Source: Thermoplasmata archaeon (GTDB lineage Archaea > Thermoplasmatota > Thermoplasmata > UBA184). From it: a stretch of 6,376 nt of DNA. The first letter of the stretch is position 1; the number at the start of each line of letters is the position of its first letter. The stretch is taken from the NCBI GenBank assembly GCA_030042855.1, contig JASHYU010000258.1, positions 1 through 6,376 on the forward strand, given 5' to 3'. Positions 1-5,174 of this stretch are shown one piece after another. Below the pieces are notes generated by a model. That model was not told where the DNA came from, did not search any database, and was given only the letters and a program-made list of their open reading frames with translations. A program made the translations under genes and the position numbers.

Positions 1-1263
1 CTCGCCGGCCGCCTCGCGGCAGACGCTCGCGAGGTCGAGCCCCTCGCGGACGAGGCGGGTCGTGCCGCGCGCGCTGACCTTGATCGCCTCGCCCAGCGCG
101 GCCGTGAAGACAAAGACGGGCCGCTCGGGGGGCAGGAGGTAGTTCATCGCGAGTCCCGCTTGGGTCCCGGCGAGCGTCGTGTCCGGGCTCTCGAACCAGG
201 TGAGGTACCGCAGCGAATTAACTCCGCCGTCCTCGATCCGCCGGAGTCCCTGGAGGATCCCCGAGCGCCACGCCTCTTCCGCCGCGCGGGCGCGTCCGAG
301 CGCGCCCGGGTCGCCGAGCGCGAACGCGAGGCCGACGCCGGGCATCCCGGCCCGCCCCGCCGCGTTCTGGAGGTTCGAGATTTCCTCGGCATCGAGCCCG
401 AGCGTCGGCACGAACCAGCGCTCCTGATCGAGCACGGTCGCGAACTCGGCCGGCACGTGCGCCTCCGCGAGCCGGGCCTTGAGCGCGGCGGCGAGCCGAC
501 GCGTGTCGGCCGGGGCGAGCGCCGAGGGCGCGGTCCCCGGATCGAGGTCGAGGGCCCGGACGAACGCCGCGGCCGCCTCGGGGTGGCCCGACAGCCCCCG
601 GAAGAACGGGTCGATGCTCGTCGCGATCGCTCGGGCGAGCGTCGGGCCGAAGAGGGCGAGCCCGGGCCGACGGACCAGGACGGAGCGCCGGGTGGCCTCG
701 TCGACGAGCCGGGCGTTGAGGCCCCGGAGCCCGCCGACGTGCTGGCGGTCCCCGATCGCGCCCGAGAGCCCCCACGGCGCGTTGTCCCAGTTGACCGGGT
801 CGAGGAAGATGGTGAAGAGCCACGTCAGGGTCGACGCGCAGAGCTCGCTCATGCCGTCGACGCCCCAGTCGAGGGGATTGACCATCGCGACGTGCTCCGG
901 GAGGGACGCCCCGTCCGGGCCCGCGGGGTAGCGGTGGTGGTCGAGGACGACCACCGGTCGGTCCTGGCGCGCGAACAGGTCGAGCCAGCTCGCCCCGGTG
1001 TCGACGATGAGCACGGGCGTCCGCGCGCCTTCCATCAGGCCGGCCATCCGCTCCCGCTCCACGCCCTGGAGCGCCGTCGCCTGGATCGGGTAGCCGAGAC
1101 GCGCGAGCGCGCGGAGCGCCGAGGAGGCGCTCGCGATGCCGTCCGCGTCGTAGTGGTAGATCACCCGCCAGCGGCCGGGATGGCCGAGCAGGAGGGAACG
1201 GGCGCGTTCGAACTCCTGCGAGTACCGGGGATCCGGAACGAACCCGTCCGGCCCCGAGGGCAT
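1..1263 (-). CDS. recJ: RecJ-like DHH/DHHA1 single-strand nuclease, C-terminus cut by window edge
   Basis: This gene encodes a DHH-superfamily phosphoesterase of the archaeal RecJ type. These are metal-dependent exonucleases acting on single-stranded nucleic acid; some archaeal members bind GINS at the replication fork (GAN). 421 residues are present, reading ATG at 1263-1261. The metal-binding motifs are all visible: motif I HYDADG (residues 37-42), motif II around D88 (VDTGAS), motif III DHH (108-110) and motif IV SGAIGD ending at D172. The last residues, including KVSARG (395-400), match the start of the DHHA1 substrate-binding domain; its expected GGGH loop lies beyond the edge. The ATG shares one base with the TGA of rps15, with a GGTGG stretch just upstream, so translation is probably coupled. 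An rps15-recJ pair is, from memory, a recurrent archaeal arrangement. The family assignment is secure. Whether it is a true GAN, and its polarity and substrate, are not visible. Confidence 0.9.
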   Translation of the reverse strand, partial: MPSGPDGFVPDPRYSQEFERARSLLLGHPGRWRVIYHYDADGIASASSALRALARLGYPIQATALQGVERERMAGLMEGARTPVLIVDTGASWLDLFARQDRPVVVLDHHRYPAGPDGASLPEHVAMVNPLDWGVDGMSELCASTLTWLFTIFLDPVNWDNAPWGLSGAIGDRQHVGGLRGLNARLVDEATRRSVLVRRPGLALFGPTLARAIATSIDPFFRGLSGHPEAAAAFVRALDLDPGTAPSALAPADTRRLAAALKARLAEAHVPAEFATVLDQERWFVPTLGLDAEEISNLQNAAGRAGMPGVGLAFALGDPGALGRARAAEEAWRSGILQGLRRIEDGGVNSLRYLTWFESPDTTLAGTQAGLAMNYLLPPERPVFVFTAALGEAIKVSARGTTRLVREGLDLASVCREAAGE

Positions 1264-1718
1264 CACTCCACCTGAAGCGCGGCGCCCCGGGCGGAGTACC
1301 GCCAGTTCTCGGGGATGCGCCGGCGCTGTCGGTAGTACCGCGCGAGGCGGCGGATGCGGGATTCCATGAGCGAGAGCCCCCGGCGGTTCGCGAGGTCCTT
1401 CGGGTGCGTCTCGAGGTGCCGCTGGAGGTGGACGACGCGCTTGAGGAGCGCCTGGAGGTCGTCCGGGATCTCGGGGTGGATCCCCGCGTCGGACAGGACG
1501 ACCTCGAGCCGCTTCCCCGTCACGGCGCGGACGCTCGGGACGCCCATCGAGTCGCGGAGGTGCTGGCCGACCTGGGCGGCCGGCTGGCCCGCCTTCGAGA
1601 GCTGGACCGCCTGCGCGACGATCTCCTCGGAGGTCGCGGTCACCCACTCCGGCTTCGTGAGGGGGTACGGTCGGTGGGATCCCGAACGCCCCTTCCTCCC
1701 GGAGTGGATGCGCGACAC
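1263..1718 (-). CDS. rps15: 30S ribosomal protein uS15, archaeal type
   Basis: Ribosomal protein uS15 is an early-binding protein of the small-subunit central domain that contacts 16S rRNA helices. The 151-aa length is that of archaeal/eukaryotic uS15, much longer than the bacterial protein of about 89 aa. The extra N-terminal domain (residues 1-60) begins with the typical basic start MSRIHSGRKGRSGS. The conserved core is at about residues 70-150 and includes HLETHPKDLANRRGLS (101-116) and the basic helix RIRRLARYYRQRRR (121-134). The start is a GTG at 1718-1716, chosen because MSRIHS aligns with the usual family N-terminus. There is no clear Shine-Dalgarno sequence, but a TATA-like patch lies about 28 bases upstream, suggesting a nearly leaderless transcript. 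The stop overlaps the start of the recJ-like gene by one base. The identification is very secure. Confidence 0.97.
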   Translation of the reverse strand: MSRIHSGRKGRSGSHRPYPLTKPEWVTATSEEIVAQAVQLSKAGQPAAQVGQHLRDSMGVPSVRAVTGKRLEVVLSDAGIHPEIPDDLQALLKRVVHLQRHLETHPKDLANRRGLSLMESRIRRLARYYRQRRRIPENWRYSARGAALQVE

Positions 1719-1742
1719 GGCCGGGCGCGGACGACCGTACGG

Positions 1743-1749
1743 TACTTAG
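1743..1749 (-). promoter_or_regulatory. Putative TATA box for rps15-recJ
   Basis: On the minus strand this reads CTAAGTA. It is the most AT-rich patch in the 75 bases between the upstream winged-helix gene and rps15, and it ends 25 bases before the GTG start. That spacing fits an archaeal TATA box driving a leaderless or very short-leader mRNA. The match to the archaeal consensus is weak. The same TAAGTA core occurs in the box before the 2138-1794 gene at a similar distance (28 bases). Confidence 0.4.
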
Positions 1750-1793
1750 GTCTAGCGGGCGAGCGCGGGAGGGTCCGAGCCCGGGCCGCGGCG

Positions 1794-2138
1794 CTAGGCG
1801 ATCCGGTCGGACTTCTCGAGCGCCTCGACCAGGAACTTCTTCCCGTCGGCCGTGATGTGGTAGCGCACGCGCGACGCGGTCTTCCGGGTCCGCGCCGGGA
1901 AGTTCGCGCCGTCCTGCACCTCCACGAGCCCGTTGCGCACGAGCAGCCCGAGGACGAGCGGGACCTTCACGTGCTCGCGCTCGACCGCCCAGAACCGCTC
2001 GAGGAGGCGTTCGAGGTCGGTGAGCTCGAGCAGCTGATCGCCGGCGTGGCCCTCCCCGATCGATTCGGCCCGGTTGAGCTGTTGGAGGATCGCCACGAGC
2101 GTCGATCGGACCGGGTCCGAACGGTCACCCGACGGCAT
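1794..2138 (-). CDS. Small winged-helix-like protein of unknown function (paralogue B)
   Basis: This 114-aa soluble protein has no signal peptide or membrane segment. I do not recognise a named family. It has an N-terminal helix ending QLNRAE (residues 20-25), several further predicted helices including one at about 60-75 (VPLVLGLLVRNGLVEV), a basic stretch, and a C-terminal YHITADGKKFLVEALEK (93-109). The order helix, helix, 'LLVRNGLVE' and then 'Y-x-I-T-x-x-G' is what is usually seen in winged-helix DNA-binding domains, where the last element is the wing strand running into a final helix. It is clearly related to the neighbouring 2534-2196 gene, sharing both the LNRAE helix and the C-terminal block. 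The start is ATG at 2138, about 28 bases after a good TATA box. A transcription-regulator or chromatin role is an inference only; the locus offers no obvious target other than itself and rps15 downstream. Confidence 0.75.
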   Translation of the reverse strand: MPSGDRSDPVRSTLVAILQQLNRAESIGEGHAGDQLLELTDLERLLERFWAVEREHVKVPLVLGLLVRNGLVEVQDGANFPARTRKTASRVRYHITADGKKFLVEALEKSDRIA

Positions 2139-2143
2139 GCGGG

Positions 2144-2153
2144 CTAGTGCTAG
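2144..2153. repeat. CTAG-TG-CTAG repeat at the predicted transcription start
   Basis: Two CTAG tetramers are separated by two bases, directly after the TATA box of the 2138-1794 gene and six to fifteen bases before its ATG. Because CTAG is self-complementary, the pair forms a short near-palindrome. The position, overlapping the likely transcription start, would suit an operator for autoregulation, but the element is too short to distinguish from chance. Confidence 0.2.
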
Positions 2154-2165
2154 GCCGGGTCCCCC

Positions 2166-2175
2166 TACTTAAAAC
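2166..2175 (-). promoter_or_regulatory. TATA box for the 2138-1794 winged-helix gene
   Basis: On the minus strand this reads GTTTTAAGTA, an AT-rich island inside an otherwise GC-rich 57-base gap between two same-strand genes. Its 3' edge is 28 bases before the ATG at 2138, the usual archaeal TATA-to-start distance with a very short leader. It suggests that the second winged-helix gene has its own promoter rather than relying on read-through from the first. Confidence 0.6.
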
Positions 2176-2195
2176 GGGAGGCGCCCGCTGGGCGT

Positions 2196-2534
2196 TCACT
2201 CGACCCGGTTCGTGCGGCGGAGGCTCTCGAGCAGGTACGCCTTTCCCTGGGTCGTGATCGTGTAGCGCTCCCCGATCACGCGCCCCCGGTCCCAGGCGTA
2301 CTCGATGTCGGTGAGCTGCTTCGCGTAGCCGTTCCCGACGAGGACGCCGACCGCGGTCTCGACTTCGGGGGTCGTCAGGTTCGGGTAGCCGCCGTGCGCG
2401 AGCTTGTGGTGGAGCTCGGCGATCTCGAGACCCTCGAGCGTCGCCTCCTCCATCTCCGCCCTGTTGAGCTGACGGAGGATCTCGAGGAGCTCCTCGCGGA
2501 GCGCGGCGGCCTCTTCGGCCGGACGGTCGTCCAT
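2196..2534 (-). CDS. Small winged-helix-like protein of unknown function (paralogue A)
   Basis: A soluble protein of 112 aa if started at the ATG at 2534-2532. A GTG at 2588 would add 18 residues. I prefer the ATG because similarity to paralogue B begins only after it, and because the extra N-terminal residues look like untranslated leader. Visible blocks are an acidic N-terminus, the helix LREELLEILRQLNRAE (12-27), a middle part with TPEVETAVGVLVGNGYAKQ, and a C-terminal YTITTQGKAYLLESL (91-105). This layout suggests a winged-helix fold with the wing strand before the last helix. The LNRAE block and the final 22 residues match paralogue B without gaps. It is divergent from the zinc-ribbon/trpS operon. 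Molecular function is unknown and no named family is recognised; DNA binding is an inference from fold pattern. Confidence 0.72.
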   Translation of the reverse strand: MDDRPAEEAAALREELLEILRQLNRAEMEEATLEGLEIAELHHKLAHGGYPNLTTPEVETAVGVLVGNGYAKQLTDIEYAWDRGRVIGERYTITTQGKAYLLESLRRTNRVE

Positions 2535-2558
2535 CCGACCGTTACCAGTCCCCGGGGG

Positions 2559-2570
2559 AAGATGAACGTT
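2559..2570 (-). promoter_or_regulatory. Weak candidate promoter for paralogue A
   Basis: This is the AT-richest patch upstream of the ATG at 2534 on the minus strand (AACGTTCATCTT), centred about 31 bases before it. It is a poor TATA match and is offered only because the spacing fits. The better box at 2591-2597 is too far from 2534 and too close to 2588 to serve this gene well. Confidence 0.2.
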
Positions 2571-2590
2571 CCTGCTGGCCGAGCGCACCT

Positions 2591-2597
2591 CTTTTAG
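2591..2597 (+). promoter_or_regulatory. TATA box for the zinc-ribbon/trpS operon
   Basis: CTTTTAG ends 28 bases before the ATG at 2625, in the short divergent gap between paralogue A and the plus-strand operon. The spacing implies a nearly leaderless mRNA, consistent with the absence of a Shine-Dalgarno sequence before 2625. Confidence 0.5.
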
Positions 2598-2624
2598 CCC
2601 GACCCGCTAGATACCTACGCCACC

Positions 2625-2933
2625 ATGGCGTGCACCTGCCGCAATCCGGCGCGCTGCCCGATCTGCAACACGCCGGTGCGGGTCCCGCTCACGAACCTCG
2701 AGAACGCCTCGGGGGCCCAGATCCTGGTCGACCGGTTCGCGCGCCGGGACTCCTCGTCCTCCCGGGAGGGGCTCCGCCGGCTCATCGAGGGTTGGGGGAG
2801 CTGCCCCGCCTGCGGGCACACGATCCACTTCGAGCACTCGCGCTCGTGCGTCGCGGAGGCCCTGAGCGCGGCCGGCGTCCCCCTCGCCGAGCGGGAGTCG
2901 ATCCTCTCGAAGATCACGTTCCCCGAAGGCTGA
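2625..2933 (+). CDS. Small cysteine-rich zinc-ribbon-like protein upstream of trpS
   Basis: A 102-aa protein that I cannot assign to a named family. It has two clusters of likely zinc ligands. The N-terminal one is C3-x-C5-x5-C11-P-x-C14. The central one is C60-P-A-C63-G-H65-x2-H68-x2-H71-x3-C75. The two CPxC knuckles suggest either one zinc ribbon closed across the intervening segment or two separate sites; the extra His residues give further candidate ligands. The segment between (about 24-56) is polar with a serine run, and the C-terminal part (76-96) is probably helical. There is no membrane segment or signal peptide, so it is likely cytoplasmic. The ATG at 2625 follows a TATA-like box. 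The gene ends 12 bases before trpS, so the two are almost certainly co-transcribed. A role in translation or nucleic-acid binding would fit this context but is not shown. Confidence 0.8.
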   Translation: MACTCRNPARCPICNTPVRVPLTNLENASGAQILVDRFARRDSSSSREGLRRLIEGWGSCPACGHTIHFEHSRSCVAEALSAAGVPLAERESILSKITFPEG

Positions 2934-2945
2934 CCGGGGGAGCTC

Positions 2946-4094
2946 GTGCCCGGCGAAGAGGAGTTCGTCGTCACGCCGTACGAGGTGCGGGGCCGGATCG
3001 ACTACGACCGCCTCCGCGAGCTCTTCGGCACCCAGCCGTTGACCCCGGAGCTCCTCGCGAAGATCCACCGCCTCGCGGGCGGTGAGCTCCACCCCGCGAT
3101 CCGCCGCGGGATCTTCTATTCGCACCGGGACCTGGGGCCGCTGCTCGACGGCTACGCGAACGGCCGGCCGTTCTTCCTCTACTCCGGGCGCGGCCCCTCG
3201 GGCCCGTTGCACACCTCCCACCTCCTGCATTTCGACCTCTGCCAGTGGTTCCAGCGGCGGTTCGGGGTGCCGATGTACCTCCAGATCACGGACGATGAGA
3301 AGTTCTGGGCCCGCTCCGGCCTCTCCCGGGAGGAGACCGTCCGCTGGGGGTACGAGAACCTCTACGACATCCTCGCCCTCGGGTTCGATCCGAAGCGGAC
3401 GCACACGTTCTTCGACTCGCGCTCGATCGCGGCGCTCTACCCGCTCGCGATCCGCGTCGCGCGCAAGATCCCGTACTCGACCGTGAAGGCGGTGTTCGGG
3501 TTCGAGCCGAGCACCAACATCGGGCTCACGTTCTACACGGCCCTCCAGACCGTCCCCGCGTTCTGGCCGTCGTGGGCCGAGGGCCGGTCGATCCCGTGCC
3601 TCATCCCGTGCGGCATCGACCAGGACCCGCACTTCCGGGTCACGCGCGACATCGCGGAGGGCCTCGGGTATCCGAAGCCCGCGCTGCTCCACAGCCAGAT
3701 GGTGCCGGGCCTCCTCGGCGAGGGGGCGATGTCGACGAGCGGCGACCGGGCCGACAACGCCCTCTTCTTGAACGATCCGCCCGAGGTCGTGGACCGCAAG
3801 ATCCGCCACGCGTTCACGGGCGGCCGGGCGACCGTCGAGGAGCAGCGGCGGCTCGGCGCGACGCCCGAGATCTGCTCCGTCTGGGCCCAGTGGCGGATGC
3901 GCTTCGCGGAGTCGGAGGAGAAGTTCGACGAGGTGACGCGCGACTGCCGGTCGGGGGCCCTGCTGTGCGGCGACTGTAAGTCCCAGATCCTCGAGCGGAT
4001 CCACGCCTTCTACGACCAGCACGCGGTCGCCCGCGAACGGGTCAAGGACTGGGCCGAGTCGACGGTCGTCACCTCGGCCCCCAAGGACCTCTGA
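2946..4094 (+). CDS. trpS: Tryptophanyl-tRNA synthetase, archaeal/eukaryotic type, with altered signature motifs
   Basis: A class I aminoacyl-tRNA synthetase that activates tryptophan with ATP and charges tRNA-Trp in the cytoplasm. The 382-aa length fits archaeal TrpRS. The protein follows the eukaryotic/archaeal family throughout: an N-terminal VTPYEVRG segment, YSGRGPSG (79-86), TDDEKFW (115-121), IPCGIDQDPHFRVTRD (220-235), FTGGRAT (290-296) and a C-terminal GALLCGDCK region in the anticodon-binding helical domain. Two catalytic signatures are unusual. The HIGH motif reads HTSH (89-92), and the KMSKS-loop motif reads AMSTS (261-265), lacking the lysine at both usual positions. The start is GTG at 2946, 12 bases after the zinc-ribbon gene, with a purine-rich GGGGGAG just upstream. 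It is the only aminoacyl-tRNA synthetase in the window. Identity is secure; whether the motif changes alter activity or mark a paralogue cannot be told here. Confidence 0.95.
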   Translation: MPGEEEFVVTPYEVRGRIDYDRLRELFGTQPLTPELLAKIHRLAGGELHPAIRRGIFYSHRDLGPLLDGYANGRPFFLYSGRGPSGPLHTSHLLHFDLCQWFQRRFGVPMYLQITDDEKFWARSGLSREETVRWGYENLYDILALGFDPKRTHTFFDSRSIAALYPLAIRVARKIPYSTVKAVFGFEPSTNIGLTFYTALQTVPAFWPSWAEGRSIPCLIPCGIDQDPHFRVTRDIAEGLGYPKPALLHSQMVPGLLGEGAMSTSGDRADNALFLNDPPEVVDRKIRHAFTGGRATVEEQRRLGATPEICSVWAQWRMRFAESEEKFDEVTRDCRSGALLCGDCKSQILERIHAFYDQHAVARERVKDWAESTVVTSAPKDL

Positions 4095-4122
4095 CCTCGA
4101 TCCTCGGCCGCCGCGAGCGGTG

Positions 4123-4132
4123 CCGGCGCCGG
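4123..4132. repeat. GC palindrome between convergent trpS and TPR genes
   Basis: A perfect 10-bp palindrome, CCGGCGCCGG, lies in the 45-base gap between the stop codons of trpS and the convergent TPR gene. It could form a small hairpin in either mRNA 3' end, but no T-run follows on either strand, so it is not a recognisable archaeal terminator. In DNA this rich in GC such palindromes also arise by chance. Confidence 0.25.
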
Positions 4133-4139
4133 GCCGACC

Positions 4140-4970
4140 CTAGCCGACCTCGCGTCGCGGTTCGGGCGGACGCGGGTCCTCGGGCCCCGATTCCCGGCGC
4201 CCGGGATCCGGCCGCGAGGCGTCCGGGCCCTCCGGCTCGTCCTCCACCGGTCCGCCCTCCACCGCCGTCAGGAGCCGCAGCATGGGCCGGAACAAGGAGT
4301 GCTGGGCGCGCCCGGGATCGAGCGTGTACGCCCGCTCGTACGCGGCGACCGCCTCCTCCGTGTCGCCCAGGCTGAGGAGGGAGAGCGCGAGGTCGAGCCA
4401 GCTCTTGGATTCCCGGCCCCCCTCGCGCTCGCCGTTTTCCTCCACCCGGTCGTCGGGCGGCGGGAGCTCGGGCGCCGGCGGAGGCGGCGGGCCCCCCGTG
4501 AGCTCGCGCGAGAGAACGAGCGCGCGCTCGAACGCCGCCGACGCGGCGACCTCCTCGCCGGACTCCGCGAGCGCGACCCCGAGCCGGTGCCAGGCGACCA
4601 TGTCGTCCGGGGTCAGCGCGACCGCATGCCGATACGCCGAGGCGGCGAGGCCCCACTCCTCCCGGAGCGAGCGCGCGATCCCGAGATGGAACCAGGCCTC
4701 CGGGTTCTGGGGGGCGAGCGCGACCGCGCGGGAGAGCGCCTCCTCCGCCTCGACCGCGAGCCCCACGTGGGCGAGCGAGATCCCGTAGTACGCCCAGGCC
4801 GCCGCGTGCTCCGGATCCTCCCGGATCGCCGTGCGGAACGAGCGGACGGCCTCGCCGTACTCGTGGCGCAGGAAGAACTGCACCCCGAGGTCGAAGCTTT
4901 CGCCCACTTCCCCGCACCCGGCGTCGAGGGGAGGGCCGTCGCTCGGAAAAGCCTGCCGCGCGAGTCGCAC
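4140..4970 (-). CDS. Tetratricopeptide-repeat (TPR) protein
   Basis: A 276-aa TPR protein with no enzymatic domain seen. TPR arrays are helical scaffolds for protein-protein contacts. Repeats lie at about residues 24-54, 55-89, 90-122 and 123-155. Typical repeat ends are AIREDPEH, AVALAPQNPEAW and AVALTPDDMVAW, and there are internal signatures such as WAYYGISLAHVG and WFHLGIARS. A proline-rich, then charged linker (159-188) separates these from a fifth repeat at about 190-220 ending AYTLDPGR. The C-terminal 40 residues (about 236-276) are rich in Pro, Glu, Asp and Arg and probably disordered. There is no signal peptide or membrane helix, so it is likely cytoplasmic. GTG at 4970 is the most upstream start, because an in-frame TAA lies above it within the TATA region. 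Another GTG at residue 22 would remove only the sequence before the first repeat. The partner is unknown; the gene is convergent with trpS and divergent from ssb. Confidence 0.85.
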   Translation of the reverse strand: MRLARQAFPSDGPPLDAGCGEVGESFDLGVQFFLRHEYGEAVRSFRTAIREDPEHAAAWAYYGISLAHVGLAVEAEEALSRAVALAPQNPEAWFHLGIARSLREEWGLAASAYRHAVALTPDDMVAWHRLGVALAESGEEVAASAAFERALVLSRELTGGPPPPPAPELPPPDDRVEENGEREGGRESKSWLDLALSLLSLGDTEEAVAAYERAYTLDPGRAQHSLFRPMLRLLTAVEGGPVEDEPEGPDASRPDPGRRESGPEDPRPPEPRREVG

Positions 4971-5174
4971 TGATCGCGCGGGGCTCCCGCCGGACGGCCC
5001 CCGCGCCCTCCGCCGCCTTTATATCCTCGCGCGGGTCGATAGCGTCCGAGGAATCCCAGAGCCCAGCCCCGATTCGAGCGTCCCGCCCGTCCTGGTTTTG
5101 CGACGAGTGTTCGCGCGACGAGTTGTGCTGTGGAGTTCCCACGGAAACAAGCCCGACAAAGAGGCGAAACGCGA
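4971..5174. other. Divergent intergenic region between TPR gene and ssb
   Basis: About 200 bases with no supportable gene. It holds one strong TATA-like box (5017-5026). From about 5090 to 5174 there is a stretch less GC-rich than its surroundings, which becomes the 5' leader of ssb if the box drives that gene. A GTG at 5130 is in frame with ssb and would extend it by 15 residues, but those residues (basic, MEFPRKQARQRG) do not resemble the family N-terminus. I see no tRNA, box C/D motif pair or riboswitch that I can support. Confidence 0.55.
5017..5026 (+). promoter_or_regulatory. TATA box, probably for ssb, possibly shared with the TPR gene
   Basis: CTTTATATCC is the best archaeal TATA match in the window. 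On the plus strand it reads TTTATAT, predicting a start near 5045 and a leader of about 130 bases before the ssb ATG. On the minus strand (GGATATAAAG) it would start transcription near 4995, about 25 bases before the TPR GTG. The near-symmetry means it could serve either or both genes. The consensus favours plus and the distance favours minus. Confidence 0.5.

Noticed and set aside
160..1275. Plus-strand open frame (371 codons) opposite the RecJ-like gene
   Set aside because: The minus strand carries all four DHH metal-binding motifs in one continuous frame; the plus frame is Arg/Glu/Pro-rich with no motif.
2535..2588. GTG start at 2588 extending paralogue A by 18 residues
   Set aside because: The added residues do not resemble paralogue B, and the only strong AT-rich box lies just a few bases upstream, too close to serve as its promoter.
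2619..2628. GCCACCATGG around the start at 2625, identical to the vertebrate Kozak consensus
   Set aside because: The surrounding genes and promoters are archaeal; the match is a chance result of base composition.
2607..4022. Long minus-strand open frame (471 codons) opposite the zinc-ribbon/trpS operon
   Set aside because: Its product is an Arg/Glu/Val-rich low-complexity sequence typical of antisense reading of GC-rich coding DNA. The plus strand holds a clear TrpRS over the same bases.
5041..5090. GATTCGAG and nearby pairing that resembles a tRNA T-arm in the ssb leader
   Set aside because: No matching acceptor, D-arm or anticodon stem could be built around it.
4069..5142. Minus-strand frame of 357 codons overlapping the TPR gene
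   Set aside because: It is a different frame over the same DNA. Its product is Arg/Gly-rich repetition, while the 4970-4140 frame has clear TPR repeats.
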